Shown one piece after another: positions 1 through 5,506 of a DNA stretch of 5,506 bases. Where the stretch lies: contig CP059264.1 of the NCBI GenBank assembly GCA_013693915.1, forward strand, positions 947,208 to 952,713. Direction: 5' to 3'. The DNA is from Dechloromonas sp. (GTDB lineage: Bacteria > Pseudomonadota > Gammaproteobacteria > Burkholderiales > Rhodocyclaceae). Numbering within the stretch: position 1 is the stretch's first letter; the number at the start of each line of letters is the position of its first letter. Made by a program: the position numbers and the translations under genes. The notes under the pieces were generated by a model. That model saw only the letters and a program-made list of their open reading frames with translations, did not search any database and was not told the origin of the DNA.

Positions 1-1098
<1,098 letters not shown>

Positions 1099-1106
1099 GG
1101 TCGGTT

Positions 1107-1112
1107 TCCTCC
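1107..1112 (-). promoter_or_regulatory. Ribosome-binding site of gcdH
   Basis: On the minus strand the bases read GGAGGA, an almost perfect Shine-Dalgarno sequence, 8 bases before the ATG at 1098-1096. It fixes the start codon and agrees with where homology to glutaryl-CoA dehydrogenase begins. Confidence 0.85.
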
Positions 1113-1128
1113 GGTTGTCGTCCGGGCG

Positions 1129-1134
1129 ATTGTA
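1129..1134 (-). promoter_or_regulatory. Possible -10 element for gcdH
   Basis: The minus strand reads TACAAT (5 of 6 to TATAAT), which would place transcription start roughly 25 bases before the gcdH start codon. No convincing -35 hexamer is found 16-18 bases upstream (the stretch there is CCGGGG-like). If real, the promoter probably needs an activator, which would suit an inducible catabolic gene. This is inferred from one hexamer only. Confidence 0.35.
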
Positions 1135-1206
1135 GCCCACCCGCGTGTCGCCCCCGGGCTGCTGCGGTCGACGTGCCATCAGGGCAGCATTTCAACTGCC
1201 ACGGAG

Positions 1207-1221
1207 GGAACGCGGTGTTCC
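1207..1221. promoter_or_regulatory. 15-bp dyad in the divergent intergenic region
   Basis: GGAAC-GCGGT-GTTCC is a perfect 5-bp inverted repeat around a 5-base centre. It lies between the gcdH -10 candidate and the autotransporter promoter, where an operator controlling one or both genes would be expected. A dyad this short can occur by chance, and I cannot assign a regulator family. Confidence 0.25.
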
Positions 1222-1277
1222 ACGCGCGCGGGACGCCACACCGGCAAGGCGGCAACGTCATTTTCGTGCATGACATA

Positions 1278-1305
1278 TGGACATCGGGGGAGGGGCACAT
1301 ATCAT
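1278..1305 (+). promoter_or_regulatory. Predicted sigma-70-type promoter of the autotransporter
   Basis: The -35 hexamer TGGACA (1278-1283, 5 of 6 to TTGACA) is separated by 16 bases from the -10 hexamer TATCAT (1300-1305, 5 of 6 to TATAAT). The stretch is locally AT-rich in an otherwise GC-rich region. Transcription would start near 1312, giving a leader of about 42 bases before the ATG at 1354. Spacing and hexamers are seen directly; activity is inferred. Confidence 0.5.
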
Positions 1306-1353
1306 CGCGCGCTAAATCCCCACATCCTTGATACCACCCTCGCGAGCCCGCCC

Positions 1354-1506
1354 ATGAAAGCCGATCTCTCCCGTTCCGCTTCGCAATTCCGCCGCGCTGC
1401 CGGCGGGGAGGTTCACTCCCCGATTGGGCACACCGGGTTCCGCCCGCGCCCCACGACCATCGCCCTCGCCGTCTGCGCGCTGCTCGGCGGCGGGCAAGCC
1501 TGGGCC
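1354..1506 (+). other. Signal peptide with extended n-region
   Basis: Fifty-one codons: about 33 polar and basic residues (many Arg and Lys), then a hydrophobic core and an Ala-Trp-Ala cleavage site followed by Ala-Cys. The length is about twice that of a standard Sec signal peptide and resembles the extended signal peptides seen on many large autotransporters, thought to slow export. I do not see the exact ESPR consensus, so the comparison rests on architecture. Confidence 0.75.
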
Positions 1507-2736
1507 GCCTGCACCGCCGCGCCGTCGGCCGCGACCGTCGTTGGCGGGGTGCTGGCGCCGGCCAGCGGCGACACCGTCAATTGCACGGGGCTGACCGAAG
1601 TGGCGATCGTCAACGTCGCGGCGACCGGGACGACGGTCGACGTCGCCGCCGGCGGCAACGTCCGCTCGGCGACGCGGCAGGCGCCGGCCGTCGCGCTCGG
1701 CGCCGGCGCCACCATCACCAACGCGGGGGGTGCTTTTGCCGACCGTCCGGGTGATGGCACGTTGGTCGCTAACGGCGGCACGATCACGATCTACGGTGCC
1801 GGCAACACGATCACCAACGCGGGCACCATCGAGGCTCGCGACGGGCCGGCGATCCAGGGCCTGATCAACACAGCCCCGGCAACCGGGACCGTGCTCAACA
1901 ACAGCGGCGTGATCCGCAACACCAACGACACGGCAACCAACAGCTCCGCGGCCGTCACGCTGGGCGACAACGCCCGGGTCACCAATTCGGGCGGGACCAT
2001 CGAAATGCGCGGTGGCGGCGGCCGCGAGGCGCTCCTCGTCGGCGCCGGCAGCCAGATCGAAAACCAGGCATTGGGGGTGATCCGGGCCACCGAGACGCGA
2101 ACCTTCTTCACGAACTCCAATTTCATCACCCGAGGTGCGACCGGCATCCAGATGGGAGCCAACAGCACGCTGGTCAATGCCGGGCGCATCGAAACCAGCG
2201 CCGCGCTCACGGGCTTGGGCGAGGCCGTTTATCTTGTCGGCACCGGGTCGGCCGTCACCAACAGCGGCACCATCGACGCCACTGCGGCCCAATACGCCAT
2301 CCGCGCAGTCGCCGACCTCGATGCCACCGGCAGCGTGACCATTACCAACAGCGGCACGCTGCTGGGCGGCAGCGGCGGCGCGATCCTGATCGACCAGGGC
2401 AACGGCGCTCTGGTGACGCTGGACACCGGCTCGCAGATCACCGGCTCGGTGACGGTGCGGGACAGGGAGCGCGTGGCGAAGTCCGACGCCGAACTGGGCA
2501 ACGATCAGCGCGTCATCGATTTTTGCCGGCAGAATCCGACAAATTTGATCTGCTACAAGACCGAATCCTTGTTGCCCGCACAGGCCACGCTGCGCCTGCA
2601 GGGCACGGGAACAGAAAACGACCGGCTCTCCGGTTTCAACCTGATCGAGAAGCCCGACGCCGGGCTGTGGGTCCTGAGCACCCCCTGCAGGCGGGCTCGG
2701 CGGACAACCTGTCCGGCGACTTCCGCGGCCCGCTGA
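1354..2736 (+). CDS. Autotransporter, N-terminal part (signal peptide and beta-helical passenger), frameshifted
   Basis: Secreted passenger half of a type Va autotransporter, probably a surface adhesin or similar; its specific target is unknown. From the ATG at 1354: a basic, unusually long n-region (residues 1-33), hydrophobic core TTIALAVCALLGGG (34-47) and signal peptidase I site AWA|AC after residue 51. A cysteine pair follows (Cys53, Cys77). Residues 121-340 carry eight beta-helix repeats of the form [IVL]-x-N-x-G-x-[IL]. Residues 370-440 are charged and less repetitive, with Cys391 and Cys400. Sense ends at about residue 444 (GLWVLSTP); the remaining codons to the TGA at 2734-2736 are out-of-frame translation caused by the C-run at 2681-2685. 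Alone, this product could cross the inner membrane but has no barrel. The start is chosen by the signal peptide and promoter; the Shine-Dalgarno (GCGAG, 1342-1346) is weak. An in-frame ATG at 1270 lies upstream of the predicted promoter's -10 and is less likely. Confidence 0.85.
   Translation: MKADLSRSASQFRRAAGGEVHSPIGHTGFRPRPTTIALAVCALLGGGQAWAACTAAPSAATVVGGVLAPASGDTVNCTGLTEVAIVNVAATGTTVDVAAGGNVRSATRQAPAVALGAGATITNAGGAFADRPGDGTLVANGGTITIYGAGNTITNAGTIEARDGPAIQGLINTAPATGTVLNNSGVIRNTNDTATNSSAAVTLGDNARVTNSGGTIEMRGGGGREALLVGAGSQIENQALGVIRATETRTFFTNSNFITRGATGIQMGANSTLVNAGRIETSAALTGLGEAVYLVGTGSAVTNSGTIDATAAQYAIRAVADLDATGSVTITNSGTLLGGSGGAILIDQGNGALVTLDTGSQITGSVTVRDRERVAKSDAELGNDQRVIDFCRQNPTNLICYKTESLLPAQATLRLQGTGTENDRLSGFNLIEKPDAGLWVLSTPCRRARRTTCPATSAAR
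1714..2364 (+). repeat. Eight degenerate N-[SA]-G-x-[IL] beta-helix repeats
   Basis: Repeat units begin at about residues 121, 153, 181, 209, 235, 273, 301 and 330, with cores such as ITNAGTIEA, LNNSGVIRN, VTNSGTIDA and ITNSGTLLG. Spacing is mostly 26-32 residues, with 28 recurring; one gap of 38 marks an insertion around TFFTNSNFITRG. At DNA level the cores share ACCAACAGCGGCACC-like sequence, but the flanks have diverged, so these are old protein repeats rather than fresh tandem duplications. They are expected to form rungs of a right-handed beta-helix. Confidence 0.75.
2681..2685 (+). other. Frameshift site at a C5 run splitting the autotransporter gene
   Basis: Before this run the autotransporter is read from 1354 in one frame (ending GLWVLSTP); after it the protein resumes in the frame one base back (LQAGSADNLSGDF, from 2685). 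Restoring one C gives codons ACC CCC CTG and a continuous protein of 444 + 724 = 1168 residues, which fits a normal autotransporter. Possible causes are a homopolymer sequencing or assembly error, a real one-base deletion (recent pseudogene), slipped-strand phase variation, or -1 ribosomal slippage of a proline tRNA on overlapping CCC codons. Five C is short for phase variation, and no canonical X-XXY-YYZ slippery heptamer is present in the frame being read, so error or mutation is more likely. Confidence 0.88.
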
Positions 2737-4859
2737 CGGTCAATGTCGCCGATGCCGGCGGACAGCTCAACCTGACCGGGGCGATCAGCGACGCCAGCGA
2801 CGGCACGGCCGGGCAGGTGGTCAAGAACGGCGCCGGCATCCTGGCGCTTTCCGGGAACAACACCTACAGCGGTGCGACGACGATCAACGCCGGCATCCTG
2901 CAGGCGAACGGCGGCAACGCCATCGGTGACAAGTCCGCGGTCACCATCGCCGGCGGCGCGTTGCTGCAGGTGGGGGCGAGCGAAACCATCGGCTCGCTGG
3001 CCGGCGCGGGCGACGTGTTGCTGCAGAACACTGCGTTGACGACGGGCAAGGACAACACCTCGACCACCTTCAGCGGCGCGATGATCGGCTCCGGCAGCTT
3101 CGAGAAATACGGTACGGGCACGCTGACCCTGACGGGGGCCAGCACCGCCACCGGCGACCTCATCGTGCAGGAAGGCGCCCTGAACATGGCCGGCAGCACG
3201 CCCATGCACGTGGCCGTCAGCTCCGGCGGCAGCCTCGCCGGCAACGGCACGGTGGGCCGCCTGACCAACTACGGCATTGTCGCACCCGGCAATTCGGTGG
3301 GTACGCTGAACGTCAACGGCGCCTATTTGCAGGCCAGCACCGGCACCTACCAGGCCGAGATTCGTCCGGACGGCAGCGCCGCCGACCTGATCGCCGCCAC
3401 CGGCGCGGCCGTGCTCGGAGGCCGACTGACCGTCCAGGGCGAGAACGGTGCCCTGCTGACGCCCGGCGCCGGCGGCACGGCGGCCAGCCCCAGGCTGTAC
3501 ACCATCCTCACTGCCGGCGGCGGCGTGAGCGACCGGTTCGCCAGCCCGCCGACCGCGCTCGGCGCGTTCACCTTCAACACCATCTACAACCCGAACAACG
3601 TGCAGCTCGGCGTCACCTACACCGGTTTCAGCGCCATCCAGGCGCCGGGCGTCATTCCCGGCACGGGCACGACGAACCAGAAGACCAAGGCCAAGTTCCT
3701 CGACAGCGCGCCGATCGTGTCGGGCAACTATTCCAGCGGCAACAGCGATTTCGACCGCATCCTGCTGGAGATCGCCAACGAGACGCCGGCGCAACTGGCG
3801 GCCACCTACAACGCCATCATCGCCGAGCCCTACGCCGCCTTCATGACGGTGCTGCTCAACCAGAACGACTTCTACGCCAACAACGTGATGGATCGCGCCC
3901 AGGCCTGTTCCCTGCGCGGTCGCGCCACGCTCGGCGGCGCCTTTGCGCCGCAGGAGGACAGCGCGAGCGGACGGCGCGAATCGTCCAGTTGCGACCCCGC
4001 CGCGAAGCACCGGCGCTACGGCGGCTGGGTCGACGCGACCTGGGTCAGGGGTTCGGTGGATGGCAGCGATGGCCTGAGCGGCTACGACTACCGGATGGCC
4101 GGGCTGCTCCTTGGCGCCGATGCGGCGGTCAGCAGCAATGTCGCCGTCGGCGTCGCGGCCGGCTTCGGCAAGCCCAGGCTCGACAACTACGATCTGGCAA
4201 GCGCCACCATCGACGGGAACAGCTACTTCCTGAGTGCCTACGGGACGGTGACCAGCAACCAGTGGGAGTTCGCGGGCCTGCTCGGGTACACCTTCGGCAA
4301 TTACGATTCGCAGCGGTATATCAACTTCGGCAGCATCAACCGGCAGGCCAAGGGCGATTTCGACGGCCAGGGGATGATCGCCTCGCTGAAGGCGGCCTAC
4401 TTCCAGCAGTTTGGCGGTTTCGAAGTCATCCCGGAAATCGGGCTGACCTACTCGAAAATCTGGCAGGACGGCTTCACCGAGTCCGGGGCCGGCAGCCTGA
4501 ACCTCAAGGTCGACGACGCTGACGCCCACTCGCTGGTGACGTCGGTGGGCGTGCGCCTGGGCACCAGCCTCGAGCTCGGCACGACGCCGCTCCGCGTGCA
4601 GGGGCTGCTGCGCTACGACTACGACTGGAACGCCGGCGACGACAACGCGCATAGGGTCACGGCCAGCCTGGCCGAAGTGCCGGCACTCGGGACGATGTCG
4701 ATCATCGGCCAGAATCGCGGCGCGAACGGTTTCACCGTCGGCGGTGCGGCGACCGCGCTGGTGACGAAGAACATCGACGTGTTCGCCGGGGCCACGTACC
4801 GCTGGAACGACAACGGCAACGAGTACACGCTCGGGGCCGGCGCGCGCGGGTGGTGGTAA
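2685..4859 (+). CDS. Autotransporter, C-terminal part (passenger repeats, linker, beta-barrel)
   Basis: Continuation of the same gene in the shifted frame, 724 codons, TAA stop at 4857-4859. Numbered on the repaired 1168-residue protein: PATR-type repeats (autotransporter-associated beta-strand repeat) at about 489-519 (VVKNGAGILALSGNNTYSGA) and 583-614 (FEKYGTGTLTLTG); a cap-like region with GNGTVGRL (630 on) and APGNSVGTL (644 on), typical of these passengers; a long amphipathic helix at 800-850 (ETPAQLAATYNAIIAEPYAA) expected to thread the pore; Cys852 and Cys880 just before the barrel; and a C-terminal autotransporter barrel at 887-1168 that starts RRYGGWVDATWV and ends in the aromatic pair WW, a usual type of outer-membrane C-terminus recognised by the BAM complex. 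It has no signal peptide of its own, so as a separate gene it could not be exported. No protease or lipase catalytic motif is evident, so an adhesin-like role is inferred. Confidence 0.88.
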   Translation: MQAGSADNLSGDFRGPLTVNVADAGGQLNLTGAISDASDGTAGQVVKNGAGILALSGNNTYSGATTINAGILQANGGNAIGDKSAVTIAGGALLQVGASETIGSLAGAGDVLLQNTALTTGKDNTSTTFSGAMIGSGSFEKYGTGTLTLTGASTATGDLIVQEGALNMAGSTPMHVAVSSGGSLAGNGTVGRLTNYGIVAPGNSVGTLNVNGAYLQASTGTYQAEIRPDGSAADLIAATGAAVLGGRLTVQGENGALLTPGAGGTAASPRLYTILTAGGGVSDRFASPPTALGAFTFNTIYNPNNVQLGVTYTGFSAIQAPGVIPGTGTTNQKTKAKFLDSAPIVSGNYSSGNSDFDRILLEIANETPAQLAATYNAIIAEPYAAFMTVLLNQNDFYANNVMDRAQACSLRGRATLGGAFAPQEDSASGRRESSSCDPAAKHRRYGGWVDATWVRGSVDGSDGLSGYDYRMAGLLLGADAAVSSNVAVGVAAGFGKPRLDNYDLASATIDGNSYFLSAYGTVTSNQWEFAGLLGYTFGNYDSQRYINFGSINRQAKGDFDGQGMIASLKAAYFQQFGGFEVIPEIGLTYSKIWQDGFTESGAGSLNLKVDDADAHSLVTSVGVRLGTSLELGTTPLRVQGLLRYDYDWNAGDDNAHRVTASLAEVPALGTMSIIGQNRGANGFTVGGAATALVTKNIDVFAGATYRWNDNGNEYTLGAGARGWW
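4008..4856 (+). other. Autotransporter beta-barrel (translocator) domain
   Basis: About 282 residues of alternating hydrophobic and polar strands rich in Gly and aromatics, e.g. GYDYRMAGLLLGADAAV, YFLSAYGTVTSNQWEFAGLLGYTFG, GGFEVIPEIGLTYSKIW, RVQGLLRYDYDWN and VFAGATYRWND. Length and strand pattern fit the classical 12-stranded autotransporter barrel. It inserts in the outer membrane and exports the passenger. The open frame here is intact, with no stop or disruption. Confidence 0.9.
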
Positions 4860-4867
4860 GGCGATGA

Positions 4868-5053
4868 CCTGAGGCCACCGGCCGCGTGTCCGACATGCTC
4901 GAACACGCGGCGCGCACTCGGCAGGCCGAGCGCCGCCTGCTGCTGACCAGCCTGCCCGAACCGCTGCTCGTGCTGGCCATGGGGCTGTTCGTGCTGCTCA
5001 TCGTGCTGGGGGTGATGATGGCGATTATCGGGATCAGCCAGTTGATCCGCTGA
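4868..5053 (+). pseudogene. C-terminal remnant of a GspF-like type II secretion protein
   Basis: This short frame has 61 sense codons from just after an in-frame TGA (4865-4867) to the TGA at 5051-5053; possible starts are GTG 4886 (55 residues) or ATG 4895 (52 residues). Its product, TGRVSDMLEHAARTRQAERR then LTSLPEPLLVLAMG, a strongly hydrophobic segment (about LLVLAMG to MMAIIG) and the ending ISQLIR, matches the layout of the GspF/PilC C-terminus: G-R-x-x-x-M-L-x-x-A, a conserved Glu-Pro, the last membrane helix and N/S-Q-L-[IV]-R. GspF is about 400 residues, so over 80 percent is missing. The likeness starts at about 4877, only 18 bases after the autotransporter stop, which suggests a recombination joint. 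It could still be translated as a small membrane protein (weak GAGG at 4871-4874). Recognition is from memory of the family, not a search. Confidence 0.65.
4881..4911. other. 9-bp stem-loop downstream of the autotransporter
   Basis: The arms GCCGCGTGT (4881-4889) and ACACGCGGC (4903-4911) pair perfectly around a 13-base loop, starting 21 bases after the autotransporter stop. There is no T-run after it, so it is not a standard intrinsic terminator; it could stabilise the mRNA 3' end or aid termination. It also overlaps the start of the gspF remnant, where it may simply reflect coding sequence. Confidence 0.35.
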
Positions 5054-5066
5054 CGAGGCGTTTCGC

Positions 5067-5080
5067 GCTGTCGTTACAGC
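5067..5080. other. Stem-loop 1 in convergent intergenic region
   Basis: GCTGT and ACAGC pair around the loop CGTT. A 5-bp stem is weak alone, but it directly abuts the stronger stem-loop at 5081-5104, and both share the hexamer CGTTAC. Confidence 0.35.
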
Positions 5081-5104
5081 CCGGCGCGACCCGTTACGCG
5101 CCGG
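5081..5104. terminator. Strong GC stem-loop between convergent genes, possible bidirectional terminator
   Basis: CCGGCGCG (5081-5088) and CGCGCCGG (5097-5104) form a perfect 8-bp all-GC stem with the 8-base loop ACCCGTTA. It lies between the rightward gspF remnant and the leftward DUF4143 gene, where a shared terminator would be expected. No T-run follows on either strand, so factor-independent termination is doubtful. Confidence 0.4.
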
Positions 5105-5113
5105 CCAGTCCGG

Positions 5114-5127
5114 TGCGGTCGACCGCA
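5114..5127. other. 14-bp perfect palindrome
   Basis: TGCGGTCGACCGCA is a perfect palindrome, able to form a 5-bp stem with a TCGA loop or to serve as a protein-binding site. It lies 33 bases past the end of the DUF4143 gene, so it is not placed as an operator for that gene; part of a 3' processing or termination region is more likely. Confidence 0.35.
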
Positions 5128-5159
5128 GCGCGACGGCGATTTCGTTAGCGGCGGGTGTA

Positions 5160-5506
5160 TCAGTACGGATTGACCATGTCCCGCCAGGAACGGACCTGTA
5201 CGCCGCTGCGCGTGTAGCTTTCCGTTCCGCCATGAATCAGCCACGGCGCAAGCGCTTCCTCGCCAGCGATGCGCCCGGCTTTTTGCCCGGCGCGAATGTA
5301 ATCGCTGGTCACGGTTTGTCCTGATTTGATTTCCACAGGCTGAATGCGGCCGCCGGTCTCGAACAGCAGGTCGCTTTCCAGCCCGTTGTTGTCGCGCCAG
5401 AAGTAGAGGTCGGCCGGCTGGCCGGCGTTGAAGCGTGCCTTGACGAATTCGCCGACAACCCAGGTTTCGAACAGTGCTCCGCGCATCGGGTGCAGGCTGA
5501 GCATTT
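5160..5506 (-). CDS. AAA/DUF4143-type ATPase, C-terminal part only
   Basis: C-terminal 114 or more residues of a predicted ATP-binding protein of the AAA_14-DUF4143 family; the start and the whole N-terminal ATPase domain lie beyond the right edge. Numbered from the Met at 5504: HPMRGALFETWVVGEFVKARFNA-like opening (HPMRGALFE at 5-13), LYFWRDNNGLESDLLFE (33-49), PVEIKSGQT (57-65) and a closing GGTESYTRSGVQVRSWRDM (92-110). Glu13, Asp45 and Glu58-x-Lys60 are placed like the acidic and lysine residues of a PD-(D/E)XK nuclease-like fold, to which DUF4143 is related. The Met at 5504 is probably internal, since family members have similar sequence just before it. Stop is TGA at 5162-5160. Function in the family is not well established; such genes are patchy and often multi-copy. 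By eye this stretch is less GC-rich than gcdH and the autotransporter, which would fit separate acquisition. Confidence 0.85.
   Translation of the reverse strand, partial: MLSLHPMRGALFETWVVGEFVKARFNAGQPADLYFWRDNNGLESDLLFETGGRIQPVEIKSGQTVTSDYIRAGQKAGRIAGEEALAPWLIHGGTESYTRSGVQVRSWRDMVNPY

Noticed and set aside
1163..1172. TGCGGTCGAC shared with 5114-5123
   Set aside because: Ten bases shared twice, with unrelated flanks, is too weak to call a repeat pair bounding an element.
1160..1189. 6-bp inverted repeat TGCTGC/GCAGCA upstream of gcdH
   Set aside because: Short arms with an 18-base loop are expected by chance in GC-rich DNA.
1312..2292. 326-codon minus-strand frame over the promoter and passenger
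   Set aside because: The product is a low-complexity Gly/Ala/Arg/Asp mix without recognisable motifs and lies antisense to the repeat-bearing passenger.
3989..4522. 177-codon plus-strand frame within the barrel region
   Set aside because: It is an Arg/Gln-rich out-of-frame reading of the barrel-coding sequence.
2553..4652. 699-codon open frame on the minus strand opposite the autotransporter
   Set aside because: It is antisense to a clear barrel and passenger, has an Arg/Gly/Ala/Val-rich composition with no domain I recognise, and is the kind of shadow expected opposite GC-rich codons.
5067..5150. Possible integron attC-like site because of GTTA boxes and stem-loops
   Set aside because: The boxes do not fit the GTTRRRY / RYYYAAC core-site pair, and no integrase or cassette structure is visible.

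Overview
The window comes from a GC-rich Gram-negative bacterium, most likely a betaproteobacterium. This is an inference from codon use, the style of the glutaryl-CoA dehydrogenase and the presence of a classical autotransporter with a C-terminal beta-barrel; no 16S or marker gene is present. It holds two divergent genes (gcdH leftward, autotransporter rightward), a short secretion-gene remnant, and the tail of a leftward gene that meets it head-on.

Positions 1-1098 (minus strand) carry the first 366 codons of gcdH, glutaryl-CoA dehydrogenase, cut by the window edge a few residues before its catalytic glutamate. Positions 1099-1353 are a divergent intergenic region. It has a good ribosome-binding site and a weak promoter for gcdH, a near-consensus sigma-70-type promoter for the rightward gene, and a 15-bp dyad.

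Positions 1354-4859 (plus strand) encode a type V (autotransporter) surface protein of about 1168 residues: long signal peptide, beta-helical passenger with N-[SA]-G-x-[IL] repeats, PATR-type passenger repeats, an alpha-helical linker and a C-terminal barrel. The gene is split: a run of five C at 2681-2685 is one base short, so the first frame stops at 2736 and the rest lies in the next frame. Both halves are otherwise well preserved. This could be an assembly error, a recent mutation, phase variation or, less likely, recoding.

Eighteen bases after the autotransporter stop, positions 4868-5053 hold about 60 codons resembling the extreme C-terminus of the type II secretion inner-membrane protein GspF, with nothing of the rest of that gene. 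This looks like a recombination scar. A convergent intergenic stretch (5054-5159) follows, with three closely packed stem-loops. At 5160-5506 (minus strand) is the C-terminal part of an ATPase of the AAA/DUF4143 type with a PD-(D/E)XK-like domain, cut by the right window edge.

The genes do not form one pathway. gcdH is core catabolism of lysine, tryptophan and aromatic compounds. The autotransporter, gspF remnant and DUF4143 gene look like accessory material assembled beside it. I see no clear new multi-gene system. The strongest leads are the frameshifted autotransporter and the gspF scar beside it.
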